Shown here: positions 42,763 to 55,915 of the stretch, piece by piece
How positions within the stretch are numbered: the first letter of the stretch is position 1
Layout of the letters: every line of letters starts with the position of its first letter
Source of the DNA: Chromobotia macracanthus
Taxonomy: Eukaryota > Chordata > Actinopteri > Cypriniformes > Botiidae
Assembly (NCBI GenBank): GCA_036877525.1
Contig: JAZGTH010000087.1
Coordinates: 1,771,501 to 1,835,500 of the forward strand
Length of the DNA stretch: 64,000 bases
Direction of reading: 5' to 3'
Notes under the pieces: model-generated
Told to the model about the DNA's origin: nothing
Seen by the model: the letters and a program-made list of their open reading frames with translations, nothing else
The model's database searches: none
Program-made: the position numbers and the translations under genes

Positions 42763-45177
42763 GCCATCATTAAGCAGAAAGAAAATTAGTCATGGTTTGC
42801 CCCATAGAACAATTGTACACACCCACAAACACACACATATTCCAAATAAAACATCATCGTCTCTTCTGGATTTCCTCTGCTGACAGCAGAAACTGTCTCT
42901 GTCTGCGCACCCGATTAAAGGGATAAAAGGGAAATGTAACCCTTTGAATGAGACAAATGCTTTTACAAAATTCAGTCACTGGCATTCAAATTACAGCAGT
43001 ACTATGGAAACAAGAACAAGAGGTTCACCAGAACTGGAGGGAAAAAGAGAGTTCCTCTCGTCTGATGACTCTTAAAGGTGAAGTGTGTCATTTTAAAGAA
43101 ATGAAGTTAACTTTCTCCACATTAATGTGCAGAGTCAGTGATAGATTAGCCATCTGTAGACTCATCTCTAATGTCTCTAATGTTTTTCAGAGCACAGAGC
43201 GCTTGGGGCAGATTTCCAAATCATTTGCACTGCAGCCATTTTAGAATAGTGTCCCTTTCGAGAGAACTCGACACTGATGCTACGGGAAAGGCCTACAGTG
43301 TGAGTCCTAAGAGTCCTAACCCGGGCAGGTATTTTTATATGTCATCAGGTAAATAAATAGTAGTTTTGGCCTTTCAGACCATTAATAAGAATGCAAAGGT
43401 TCAACAGCACAATTGTTTACATTGGTTCATATATGCTGTGAGCTGTGATTCATCAGACATTCATGAGGCTGTCAGACAGAAGAAAAGCAGAAGCATCTGC
43501 AAGTCGGAGTGAATCTTCATGAATCAGAGAATGCTTGACCTTTAAGTGCTGTCAGTGGTGTGCTGACATCACATACATCTGAATAACAATGACAGCTATT
43601 CAAATGTGCTTTCATTGTCCAACTGTATATCTACATATATAAGCAGTCGGCCAATAAACAATTCCTCTGTGATGGCAAATATATGTCTGAAACTCACTAT
43701 ACAAATAATCACAAACACTCTAGTGTCTAGTTATCTAGTGTCATTAATGAATAACATTTTAATGTGACTGACAGGAAAAATATAATTTCACTATGATCAC
43801 AGATGTTTCTGCTAAATAAGACTTAATGTGCTAATCAGGACTCATATGGTCATTAAAAACTGTGATTAAAATTGTGATTTCCAGGGCTGGAAAAGTGATG
43901 GACATCAATAATATCTTAATAGTGAATTACATTAATCACTAATGTCACAAACCAAGATGTGATTGAATAAATTGTTAAGATAGAAAACCCACGTCATCAT
44001 TAAATAACACACCAATGAGCTAATCACCTGTCACATATATCAGCACATTTGGCCAGCTCACATTTATGTGATATGGTGTCTGGTGAGAGCAGATGGAACT
44101 GTTAATATGATTGTGATGATTTTTCCAGGTAATTTCTGTCCAGTTCTTCAGTCTGTGCTTTCAGAAGAGAATATGGATTTCAGTGGCTGATCTTCTCACA
44201 GCAGGAGACCAGAGAGGTGTATTGTGAGCTGACCCTCTGACTCTGTCTCTCAGCATGGATTTCTTTCATTGTATGAATTAAGAGAAGAGAAAAAGCAGGA
44301 GAGAGAGGGTGGGGGGGCTGGGGGTGGGTGGAGTATGTTTGGCACAAAACTAAGAGAGCATATGGCAGGAATGAGAAGGTGCAAGAAGAGTGACCCCCTG
44401 GTGGGGAGACAGTAAGAGAGAGTTCTCCAGAAAATACAGTTTAAACATATCTAAGGTGGTTTGGTGGTCTTAACTGGTTCCGACTGCTCCAGCTTCTCTC
44501 CCAGGCTGGTCAAGCTAGTCAGGTTGGTCAAGCACATCTAGCCGGTGTTAGGCCGGTGCACACTGAATCTTCTTTCTCGCTTCATGATGTCTTAAAGCAC
44601 AGACTTGATCTTTTATGTCATAGATCTTAGATCCAGGCTGAGAGACCAGCTCACCACATTAGATTTAGCAAAAAACAAGAGCACATCTCTTAACTCCTCT
44701 TTAATGCTCAAGGCAGCCTCTGCCTCTCCCACTGAAGGTTTTCATTATCCATAACAAAATGGAGGAGGTCGTCTGAGCACGGGAGAGAATTGGAGGGAGA
44801 AAGAAAAGAAGGGTGGAGGAGAAACAACAATACAGAGGGCGCAGCAGCCTTCGCTCCCTAGGTCGCCATGGTAATGTCCCCTCCTCCCCCTCACCACCCA
44901 TACCACTCCTTCCTTCCCTCTGTTTCTCTCTCTCTCTGTGCTCTGTCTTTTCTGCTGTCGGCAGACTGTGGCATTGTGGGGAGGTTGCCATGGAAATGTG
45001 GGTCATACTGCTGTGAAGCACCCTGTTGGAAAAGAGAGAGAGAGATGATACTCTGTCTGATTGAATCTAGGTCATTGGGATTCTCCTGTGTGCATGTTTT
45101 GCATGAAACAGTGCGTGTGTTCACCCAAAAAATTGAAGTTCTGTCATCACTGGTCTGCAAAGGGACACTATGATAAA

Positions 45178-45305
45178 CCAGTCACCTGACTAGTCACTTA
45201 AAACCAGCCTAGCTGGTCTGTTTTGCTGATTTTGGGCACCTGTCTAGTCACCAGGCTGGGAAACTGATCAGCTAAAAATGAGTAAAACCAGCTTAGGACC
45301 CCAAA
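45178..45305. repeat. Degraded ACCAGC/CTGGT palindromic repeat
   Basis: AAACCAGTCACCTGACTAGTC, AAAACCAGCCTAGCTGGTCT and AGTAAAACCAGCTTAGGACC belong to the same low-copy palindromic family as 5.7 kb and 44.5 kb. Confidence 0.5.
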
Positions 45306-48300
45306 ATACCTTTGTTACCCTGTCACAACAGGGCCTAGTAAAAATCTACAGTCTTTATAGACTTCAGCAGCCAAATAAAGATTTCAGCAGCCAAATCCAT
45401 TCTCTCCACTGCAGGGATACCGCAGACTAACACATATTAAGCAGCGCTGCTTTGGACCCCTCCACCCTGACGCCAGCAGAGCAGCTCTTTGTGGACAAGT
45501 AAATCTTTGACTCGGCAGAAAATCTGGAACAATCAGTGGTATTCTTCACTCGGTACTGATGTCTGTCTCTGAAGCACCCCTGAATAGCCCCCAAGTTCCT
45601 GTGAGGCCCTTCATTTAAAGACATGCAGGACAGAGCTTTGGCATAGCTCTGCAGTGTATTGTGATGCTAAAGCAGAGCTGTATAGATATACAACTAATAG
45701 AGTGACTCCAATGATAGATGGTTGAATCATTCTATTGGTTGATGGTTGAGTCTCTAAATGAGTCCGAACTTCACATCTACAGTTAGTCATTTTGAGTTTC
45801 AGTGAGAGTAACTGTGTATGTCTGTATCTGTTTTTGTTCACATGTGTGTACATGGAATCAAATCAAGTTATTCTCCATTTGTGTATGACATACAGTGTTA
45901 CTCTTAATTTCTATTCAAAACTGCAAATACAAGCATACAGCTTTGAACTTTCAGCTTTTGAAGTTCAAAAGCGACTGAAGCCCTGCTGGATGAAGGGTGA
46001 GGCATTTAGACATTCTGTTGTGTGGCGTCTTTTATTGCTGTACATCCTAATGCAAGAGTGTGGGTGGAACATTATTCAATGGCCAACATAATCTGATGGC
46101 AATAAAAAACAAATTTCAGAAATGCATTAGAATTAGGAAAGTGTAAAATATGCTTGTATCACATAAAAGTGCTTGTATTACTACTTAAAATAAATAAATA
46201 TTTTGATTTTAACTCAAACACGCTCATAAAATGCCATTGGTTTACAGCCAAAGAAAAGGACTGAGAAAGCTGTCCTGCAATACCAGCCTCAGTCAAGCTA
46301 ATACGCTGTATGAATTATGAAAGTTAGTCTGATTATTGTACTTGGCATTTATGTACTTGAATATAATACAAATACAAACAAAATGCAGTACATTTGTTCA
46401 TTAGACATTATTCTTATTTTAAATTATTACCCTTAATTTTCTCTTTTTAATTATTATTATTCAATTAATGAATAAACTATTTCAGGTAAGCTGGCAGAAA
46501 AAGACACTCCCTGGTTGGTTATACATACAGTAGACAGAATGAAATGAAATGTGATTTAATGAAATGTGATTTAAATGTGATTTGACATTTAATGAAATGT
46601 GCTGAAAACATATACAGAAGTACAGTAACCAGAAATAACTTCATCACAGAAACCCTTTATTCCATCCTTAAAAGAACAACACAGAATCACTGTTATTATG
46701 CAGCAAATTATTCAGTTACAGCAGATTTTAGTGAGATGAATATGTTTAAAATGACCAGTTGCAGTTTCACTCAGCTGAATGACATTGTAAGACATATCCA
46801 GACCACAGATGTTAATTTTATGTTGTTTAGATTGGTGTCATTTACTGAATAACTAAAAGCTAAAAAATTATTTACATTTTATTTGGAAACAAATAAATCC
46901 AATTCTGTTTTATTTGTATAATCAATAGAAATACATTTAATTAAAAATGACAGTCATTTATATATTTGATTTAAACAAGATAAAATGAACATAACCCTTG
47001 ATTGTCTTTTTACATGTTTCACACTGTTTGTCCTGGGTTAGTAAATAATCTTTGGTATTTGTTAACCCTAGGTTAATGTTCTTTTATGTTTAGACAGGCT
47101 GGCAATAACCCAGGATGTAAAACGATGTCATCCCAGGGTTAGGTGTCCAATTATATTCCAGTTGTGTATGTCAGGTATGTTTTGTGTGTGTGAATGTGAG
47201 GTTGGAGGTCCGAACTCTACAAGGGGAATCCATTAACTGTTTTAATTGTGGATTTAGCAGAACCACAAGTCACTTAAAAGGAGCTATGCTGGTCAAGAGT
47301 GTACTATGAAAAGGGTTCATGAAATCATAAAAGGGTTAAACGCCTATTTGCTACAGTGTAATGCATATTACATTTTAATGCTTGAATGTTATGCTTTCCA
47401 GAAGAAATGATATATACAGGCTCATTCTGCATCAGTGCTAACAGATTTCTGCTTGGGAATGTAGTAAATGCTCTGTCAACCTGGAAATCAAACGCTCGCT
47501 GTGTCATTAATGCCCATGTGACATCCCACAGAGCTGAAAGCGGAAAGTGATTTCTCAGCTGTTACCATGGAAACCACCAAAGCCTTTAACTCAGGTTGGT
47601 ATGACTAAAGCTTGTATCAATTCAACAGAACAAATGTGCTGTACAGGCTAAATGCTAATAGTAAAATGTAAATAATTGTTCGATAGCAGAAGAGGATGTT
47701 GCCCGTTGATTTAATATCAAGAAAGTGCGACTAAATTAATCAATTAATCATTACTCAACGGGTGAGGGTTGAGCACCCATTGAACACAGTATCAGAACAC
47801 TGATACTGTGGCACTTCCTGCTTTCAGGTGTCATAAGAAACCGTGCAGGCGTTCTAATAACACAGCAATGATACGTCTTGCACAACAGATTTAATTCTCA
47901 CATTTCTGTTTTTCTCTTTCTCATATTCATTATTATATTTTACAGACAGAAAAATCATAAACTCATATTGTTTGAGTGACTATCACAGTAATTTCTTCTT
48001 TATTAGCTAGATGCCCTTGTGAAAACTCAGGCATAGACACACACTCTCTCTGTTTTGTGCAGAGTTTGGATCACCACCCTCAGGGACCTGTGTTCTGGTT
48101 TAGATTTCTCTATTGTGAGGAGCAGCTTAGCAGTCCGTTTCCATGTCGACTGATGTCTTTATTCACTCAGGAATCCGGAGTGACCCGGGCATTGGCCAAG
48201 TCTTTCTCTCCAACGCTGCTCAACCACAACAATTAGTCGCTTGTCACACACAATGAGCAGGAGGTCTTGGGAACACTGAATCCAGCGGGTCTGAAAGCCC

Positions 48301-49032
48301 TCTTCAAATCCCCAAATCATTATTATTAAGCATTCCTGAGATATATAAGTATGTTTGTCTCTTGGGAACATAAGGGCACATTCAGACTGAAAACTTACAA
48401 TACATTTTAGGGCTGTATGTATTCTTCATAAAGAATGCACTCCCACAATACACTGCCACAAGCTCCCTGAAAATAATCCTTCAAAATGATGATGATGAGA
48501 AATGTCATTTGCACATTTATTTTATTGAATTCAAAAGTATAAGAACCAAACAGAGAGCAGGTGAGAATAGAAATCAGAATAGAATACTGAGCCGTATGAT
48601 GATAATAAATTACTGTTTGATCTCACATTTCTGTAAAAAAAACCTCAGTCTAACAACTAATCTGAACTTTCTTTTTAATTTACTGTGGTTAAAATCTTCA
48701 CATATTTTCATGCTTTAATGGGTTTTGTGTTTGTGGAGAGTGCTGCACCATTGATACAATTTTTCATGTGGCCAGGTCGCAATCTTGACTGTGATGTGTT
48801 GTTTTGGGCCATATAACGTAACATGACTTCTACTGTACTTTTAGAGTAAAATGTAAAAACAGGGTTATGTTTCAGAATGCAGTTAGTCTCAGCTCTTTTA
48901 TATGCACTTCTTTTATCAACTCATTTAGCAAATGGTAACGGAACAAATGTTTGCTTTTTGCTGATGTGAAAGTCGCCCACATTTTGTGACTATTCAAGTG
49001 GATCTGGGCCAGGTGTGTATTGCAACTCTGAT

Positions 49033-49097
49033 ACAGTGAAAGTGACGTATTTGTCAGGTACGGTAACCCATACTTAAAGTGTGACCTCTGTATTTAA
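49033..49097 (-). mobile_element. V-SINE-like fragment
   Basis: TACGGTAACCCATACTTAAAG followed by CTCTGTATTTAACCC matches the end of the SINE at 62971-63226 (GGTGACCCATACTTGGAATT, CTCTGCATTTATTCC). The tRNA-like head is missing. Confidence 0.6.
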
Positions 49098-49722
49098 CCC
49101 AAAAAAAAAAACATTAAAAAAACTTTGCAGGCTAGCAAGCTACAAACAAACTCAGGCTACATATCAACATATATTACATGATATTGTACATGTGCAATTT
49201 ACAAATACACAACACATAAACACAACAATATATGTAAACTACATCTGCATTCCTTTCCAGATCTTCAGCTTGTTATTTGAACTGAATCTTTCTTGTTTCA
49301 TCTTTTTGGGTGCTTTTGCACAGCCTGGATCATATGAGAATGTCTCCTAGCAGCAGTTACTATGGCAATCACACAGATAGTGGCTTTAGATGCTAAATCA
49401 TCAAGGCAGGTTTTTGAGGCAGGCTATTCTATGATTGCCATCTCATGCATAAGCACTATAATTTATTTTAAGTCCAGCTGACAGCAGTTGTTGTGAAGTC
49501 AATAAATATAAATAAGAATTTGAAGATCATTTTTTGCAGGGCAGAAATGACACGATTCACTTTTAAACATCACATGGGTGTCTTGACATGTGTCGAGGTA
49601 TACTGAGATCTCTTCAGATCACCGTCAGACTTGACCTTCAGACGAAACCACATTAACCCCTGCAGCCAAACATGACACCTGATAAGCTCAAAAATCATCT
49701 CCATACATCCACCCGTCCCTGA

Positions 49723-49746
49723 TTATATATATATATATATATATAT
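49723..49746. repeat. (TA)n microsatellite
   Basis: About eleven TA units. Confidence 0.9.
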
Positions 49747-52430
49747 TAGTGTTAAACAGCTTGAATGACTGACAAGGAGGGACAATGTGCATGGTTGTAG
49801 AAAAGGTGGATATGCTCAGGTCTCTGGTGGATCCAGAGACCTGAGCATTCCAAAACAAGTTTAGACAAAGTTTGTGTGGATAGTGTGCCTATAGTGCACC
49901 AATTAGTCTACGATTGACAACAGGTGGAAGTAAGAGAGAGTGCTGTGTGGAGAATCAAGAGCCTGGTGGGTGTGTAACAAAAGCTTTATACAAATTTTAA
50001 AAAGTAAAATTGTGAATGCACTACAAAGAGATGCGCCCAAACCAGAGGACATCCCCCGAAAGACAGAGAAAGGGAGAGATCTGGGCCAGAGTCATAGAGG
50101 AGATTTAACCAAACACAATCTGTGCCCTTTTGCTTGAATACACACACATATAAAGATGTATAGAACGGGGCAGGATTATATTTCTGTGCCTGTTGTTGTG
50201 AGGTGAGTGTTGAGTTGCTGTCTTTTGTTGCTCTACGCACAGGAACTAGCTCCATTCACATCAGCTCAAAGAACTCCCTCACCACACCTAGAGCCTGTGT
50301 GTGACAAACAAAACTGAGACAACATTAAACACAAGAGCTTTTACCATGACTTTTATTAATGATGTAGACCATTAAACAATCTGTTACATTTGTTCATTAT
50401 ACTGTGCACACTAATTATTATTAAATGGGCCAGACTTGCCCTTCTGCAAAGACCTTGCAAAAATCTGCAAAATGTTAAAAATAAAAAATAAGGGGGTCAT
50501 TAAAATTACATTTTTAGTGCAGCCCTAAATAAGATTTTTCACATAAGAGATGTTTAGATATTGTCCACAAAACACAGTTATATATGAATTTACAAAATGA
50601 CCTAATTTGAACGTTTACACTTGATTCTTAATAGTGAGTGTTGTTACCTGGACGATCAATGACTTTTTTGTGATAGACAGCCGTGTAGATGTATACATGT
50701 ATACAGATGTATACCGTTATACAGTAACTTCTCCAGAACGTTTGTTAGGCATACTGGAAAAGGAACCAATACCTTTGTGATTTGAGTGTGACTATGTGAC
50801 TGGAGATGTTCATTCACAGAGACATTTTTCTACCCAGAATGTTGTTTGAGTTTTGACTAGATTTGCATTGTAAACTCTGTGCTAGTTCAAACCTGACTCA
50901 CTCACTAAAACACACACTGACAAAAGGTGAAAGGCAGGGATGGGAGCAAGATGGCATCTCGAACCCTTCCCAGTCATGAGGTGTTTAAGATGACCCCTCC
51001 AGCTCCAGGATATCCTGCACAGTGGATTATTAAGATCACGGGATCTGTGGAAGGAGGAGAGAGGGAAAGAATGGTGAGGTTTGAGCATGGTGGTGAAATA
51101 CAGATGTGTGATGTAATCGCTTACAATGCTGGATGTAGGTATGCAGGAAGCAATCTCCTGCATCATTCTCTACATTTGCCTGCTGTCCATTTGATAGATA
51201 GACACACCCAGAAGTTAGGAGACCTCCCAGACTTTGGAACATTAGTCCAGATACAAGCATCCGCTTACCTTTATCCAGCAACATTAACCGTACCAGACAA
51301 AGAATTACCAAACAAATTGGGCTTAAATACACAGACTAATCAGCAGTAACCAGACTGAGGTGTAAACAATCAGAAAGGGGAAATGAAACAGAGACAGACA
51401 GACAGAGAGATAGGATCATGCTCTGACACAAGACACGGGACCGTTACAATCTTTAACACCTGCATGAATACTTGCTTTGTTGTAGGGGAAGTGAAATAGC
51501 ATGAAGGACTGATTTGAAATGTCACACGTCTGCTTCCTCACAGCACTAGAAAACAGAACTTGTGAATTCATCGGCGGATAGAAGTGAAAACATTGGCTGT
51601 GCGCATCATCTTTTCAGACAGTAATATACTGCAGCTTCAGACTTCTCACACTGCACAATCACAGTCTTCTGTGACCACAGATTTTTATGACCCGTTGCAC
51701 TTTTTTAAGAACTGTTGCCATACAGTGTACAATTCATAGTGATCGGGATGCACCATCATACATTTTGCGCGCTGTAGAGCTTTTTATTTTGTTATTCTGA
51801 AAAGACATTCACACAGAGTACAAATAATGAATCAAAAGCTACAGAGCTAACTTTATCTCATAATATTTACTTCAAATGCAATCACTTCACCCCAGCTGAC
51901 ACGTCACTCACTTCTCCTTGTGTAACATCTTCATCTCATTGTTGTCTGCCTCAGGCATCACCATGGAAACCGCATCACTCTTAGTTCATCGCTGTGCAAG
52001 GGCAAAAGAGGGCTTTATAGTCTCACTGCATCCTTCAACTGCCTCACAAACATAACAGAGCCGATGAGCCTGCTCTCATGTGAAGTATTAGATATTCTCT
52101 GTTAAGAGCAACCCTCAGTCATTGCTTCTCATGCATTATTGGCACAAATGCCTTTGTTACTGTGTAACAGTGTGTTAGTTAATAAATGAAATGATGGAGA
52201 TATCTCTCATAACACTCAAAACGACAGTCACTTAACACTGTATGTTGATCCAGGCCTACACGTTTCATTTTCTTATCATTTCTTTAAGGCAAACAAGCCG
52301 CTTTCTGTTTCTCTGTCCTCCAGACAAATGAAAAACATTTAATCAATTAAACCCCGAAACGAGGTGATGTTGTTTCACACGGTGATGGAGAAACATGGCG
52401 GGATGTGCGTTAATAAAAGCTTTATTTCCT

Positions 52431-52874
52431 CTTCTGATTCCGGCTCACCATCTTTGTCGCGTCTCTATTGTTCGGGTCGCGTTTTAAGACGCGCCCGTTT
52501 TCGGAGCACGGCCTCCGATTGGCCGGTTTATATTTAAGCCGCGCCCCCTTTTTCGGAGTCCATTCCGATTGGGCGGCTGCGGCCGGGGTGACGTCACCCA
52601 TTCATGTGTGCGGCGGGGCGTCGGACGCGCGTCTGATTGTCGACGCGGAGCGTTTCTCCATTTTCTGCGCCGTCGGTAGCGGCTCGAACCGGGACGTGTT
52701 CAATCTTTCCGCTGTCTGCCCGCCGTTCACCGGCCGTCTGTACCGGGCTGCACGTCCGCCGCGTCCTGCGCTGACTCCAGGCTGCTGCTCGAGCGGGAGC
52801 GTTTGACTGCAGAAGAGGCTCGTCGCTCTTTGTTCTGTTCTGGGATCTGTTGAGCTCTTTGTTGGAGTGAAAGC
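52431..52874 (+). promoter_or_regulatory. marcks CpG-island promoter and 5' UTR
   Basis: Strongly CpG-rich block. Two inverted CCAAT boxes (ATTGG at 52518-52522 and 52568-52572) lie 50 bp apart in duplicated contexts (TTTTCGGAG ... CCGATTGG). There is a TTTATATTTAAG TATA-like run (52527-52538), a GC box (GGGCGG, 52571-52576) and a perfect palindromic CRE TGACGTCA at 52589-52596. The transcription start is inferred to lie between about 52560 and 52620. The 112-codon ORF here is 5' leader sequence and not a gene. Confidence 0.75.
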
Positions 52875-54756
52875 ATGGGAGCGCAATCCTCCAAGACGAA
52901 GGGAGAGACCGCGGCAGAAAAGCCCGGAGAGGCTGCAGCTTCACCCGCTAAAGCCAACGGGCAGGTACCCAGATACCCGGAGCTTTATTAATTCATCACT
53001 TTATTCACTCATCAGTTTTATTCCTTCATCAGTTTATTCATTATGAGTTTATGCATTCATCACTTTATTCATTATGAGTTTATGCATTCATCACTTTATT
53101 CAGTTTATTCATTATGAGTTTATGCATTCATCACTTTATTCAGTTTATTCATTATGAGTTTATGCATTCGTCACTTTATTCAGTTTATTCATTATGAGTT
53201 TATTCCTTCATCAGTTTATTCATTATGAGTGTATGCATTCATCACTTTATTCACGATACTGTGTGTTATACGGAGGCTTTGATCTCATTATCATTCAGTA
53301 ATAATACGTGTAACGCGTTTATGAGCCGCTTTCGTCTTACCGTGTTTATTCATTTGTCTGGTTTAGTTTCCTACGCTCCGGATATATCAGAGACTTTATG
53401 TAGGATTGGGTTAACCCGTAAATAAAACCATGTAGTCTGTGTTTGGTTATTTGGTCTTCTGTTTGGGCGTTTTTATCTCGGGTTTTGCAGGGAAATAAAT
53501 GGCTGATTGTTGGAGTAACAATGACCCGCCACGCCTTTGGTCACAGATGCTCCACAGACGATTCACCGTCACAATAAAGCTGCTTAAGGGACGAAACCAC
53601 GTATGATTGATTAAGTGCGCAAATAATAAACAGAAATTAAACAGATTGACTTTTTATACATGTGATCATGTGTGATAATGTGACTGAAAGGTTACACCGA
53701 GTATTCAAAGATGTTGCGCTGTGTGATAAATGCGTGCGGATCGGCTGCATCCGCTTCGGCTTTTTGGAGACGCAGCGCCTCCTGGTGGTCACGACACTGT
53801 AATGCGTCACATCTCATATCTTTACCTATGAGTGAAACCATTAATACTAAATATTGTTCTTTATAACATCATGTGATGGAGTCAAAGCGTGATACAGTCG
53901 TCTGAATAATTTATCTTGTAGAGAAGTGAGTCAGAAATCCCTGTGCCCAGTCATTGTTGGGATGTGCAGTTTGGTTTCTGCTGCCCCCTGTGGCGTGTTG
54001 TGGTAGTGTTCGTGTAAATTACCTGTCGGGGTTGTCTTGGTTGTGTTATAATATCTGTGTGTTTTGCTTTAGGAGAATGGTCATGTAAAGGTGAATGGAG
54101 ACACATCCTCGGCGGCTGCTGAGGGCAAAGAGGAGGTTCAAGCTAATGGTGGTGCGGCAGCGGAGGAGGCACCAAAAGAAGAGGGAGAGAATGCCGAGGC
54201 ATCTCCTGCAGAAAAGCCCGCGGAGGAGGAGAAGACGAACACGGAAGCAGTGGTTTCCGCTGAAGAAGAGGCTGGAAAAGCTGAGGACGGTGCCACTCCC
54301 TCCACAAGCAATGAGACCCCCAAGAAAAAGAAAAAGCGTTTCTCCTTTAAGAAATCCTTCAAGTTAAGCGGCTTTTCTTTTAAGAAAACCAAGAAGGAGA
54401 CAGGAGAAGGAGAGGGTGGCGAGGAGACAACGAAAGCAGCGGGAGATGAGGAGGCCAAAACAGAGGAAGCTGCAGAAGAGGAGGCCAAAACTCAAGAGGA
54501 GGCCAAACCAGCAGAGGAGGCAGCACCTGTGACAGGCAGTCCCACTGAAGCCAAACCTGAGGAGACGCCAGTGGAGAAACCAGCCGAGGAGCCTAAGACT
54601 GCGGAAGAGCCCAATGAGGAGGTGAAGCCCTCGGAGCCAGCGGTGACCGAGCCCGCTGCTTCCCAAAACGAAGCACCTGCAGCAGAGGAAGCTGCTCCCG
54701 CCGCACAGGAAGTGGAATCCAGTCCAGCAGCCCCTGCGGAATCCACTGCAGAGTAA
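52875..54756 (+). CDS. MARCKS, myristoylated alanine-rich C-kinase substrate, two exons
   Basis: Exon 1 at 52875-52964 begins MGAQSSKTKGETAAEKPGE: the Gly2 N-myristoylation signal, with Met removed. Exon 2 at 54073-54756 continues ENGHVKVNGD, the MH2 region at the exon junction where the single MARCKS intron always lies. It then has the basic effector domain (KKKKKRFSFKKSFKLSGFSF) and a long Ala/Glu/Pro-rich acidic tail ending PAESTAE. Total is 257 residues; human MARCKS is about 332, and the difference lies in the low-complexity tail. The protein binds PIP2, calmodulin and actin at the plasma membrane and is released on PKC phosphorylation of the effector-domain serines. Those serines are present here. 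Orthology is supported by hdac2 next door, tail-to-tail. Overlapping ORFs in other frames are shadows. Confidence 0.97.
52991..53255. repeat. Tandem repeat in the marcks intron
   Basis: Units of roughly 40-50 bp built from TCACTTTATTCAGTTTATTC, ATTATGAGTTTATGCATTCA run for about 265 bp, starting 27 bp after the exon-1 donor. The shorter copies lack CAGTTTATT. Confidence 0.9.
53773..53791 (-). promoter_or_regulatory. CTCF-like motif in the marcks intron
   Basis: On the minus strand it reads TGACCACCAGGAGGCGCTG, close to the CTCF core. It is sequence-based only. Confidence 0.5.
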
Positions 54757-55915
54757 CACACACAACACACACCAACAGAAAACGTGGAGAAAAAGAATAA
54801 AAAAAAGATAATCAAAGAACATTTCCCTGCTACACGGTGGAGTGGTGCCTGGGCAGGAGGCTTTGGAGAACTTTGTCCGCAAGCAGGGATATTTTAAAGC
54901 TTTCTGTTGTTTTTAATTTTTGTTTTTTTGTATCCCCCTTCCCCCTCCACACAACCTGTCTCACTCCACCCTTGTGGTCATTTCTCAAGCTGTGAGGTGG
55001 GTAGCTGAGTTGAATAATACAGAAAAAGAAATGCCATCTGTCTGCCGTATATTTTTTGCATCAGTATTACCTGTTTTTATTTTTGCATTTTTATACAAAC
55101 AAAAAATGTAAACTTGTTTAAAATGTTTGGACATGGAATGGAATAAAGGCAGATGGGTTTTGGGTCATGGAAGGGGGCGGGCCTCGGGAAAAAGGGAGTT
55201 TTTTTTAAGGTTGGCAGTTTGGTGCCTCAGAATTATACCACAGATTACCACATAAAGAGTGGTCCAAAAACAGAACAACCAACAATTTGTGTACCACAGT
55301 TTACAACACTAACGTAAAATAATTTTTTACTCAGAAACCATCAATATAATTCCCAAGGCTAGGTTTAGAATAACGTTTTAAAGATTCTAGGAACTTTCCA
55401 CTTCTCTTTAGCTGTAACAGTCAGTAATTTCAGTAGGAAAACGATTTGTATAGGCTTTATGGTTTCTGGCCGACTTTGAGCTTATTGAAGTGTAAGTATG
55501 TATAGGAGGGTGTTTTAACTGTGATTATTGTACAAATGAAATCTTGATCTTAAGAAGCACATGCAGCTTTTGACCACCAAGCTCATTTTGTAAGATAATG
55601 ACATCCTGAGAAGCAATTTTTGAACTCAAACCAAGCTGTGACGTGACCTGGTTCCTGTTTATATACTGTGGTTAGTTTTGATTACAACAGATGCTTTTTT
55701 CAGTAGTCTTTGACAAAATTAAGGAATCTATCAGATGCAATGTTTGTGTAGCATCTTTTCTCTTTTCTTTGTAAATACTGGAGAAGCTTTGACCTGTTTG
55801 GTTTAGAGATGGAATGTAACTTTGCTTACAAAATTGCTATTAAACTCCTCTGCTGAAGGTGTTCTAACTTTCTGTGAGCACACTAAAAGCAAAATAAATG
55901 TGAATAAAATTTGAA
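54757..55915 (+). other. marcks 3' UTR
   Basis: About 1.15 kb of U-rich sequence after the TAA, ending with two AATAAA signals (55893-55898 and 55903-55908). Its length and U-rich runs resemble the long MARCKS 3' UTRs of other vertebrates. Confidence 0.7.

Larger units (their letters stand above)
39986..52430. other. Gene-free spacer, right part
   Basis: No supportable gene. The longest non-repeat ORF (50927-51349, GTG-started, internal ATG at 50950, 132-140 codons) has no recognisable domain. The interval holds a MITE (41.4 kb), a GT array (42.7 kb), degraded ACCAGCTGG-type repeats (44.47-44.55, 45.18-45.30 kb), a V-SINE fragment (49.0 kb), a TA array (49.7 kb) and five X-box-like palindromes (44.86, 44.98, 47.56, 49.36, 51.96 kb). 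Confidence 0.5.

Noticed and set aside
45427..45624. 65-residue minus ORF considered as a possible laminin or secreted-protein exon
   Set aside because: No laminin cysteine or glycine pattern and no matching splice sites.
52468..52806. 112-residue ORF upstream of marcks
   Set aside because: Open only because of the CpG-rich, stop-poor promoter and 5' UTR; it runs through the CRE and CCAAT boxes.
54095..54882. Several 60-172-residue ORFs overlapping marcks exon 2 in other frames
   Set aside because: Shadows of the repetitive GCA/GAG-rich coding sequence.
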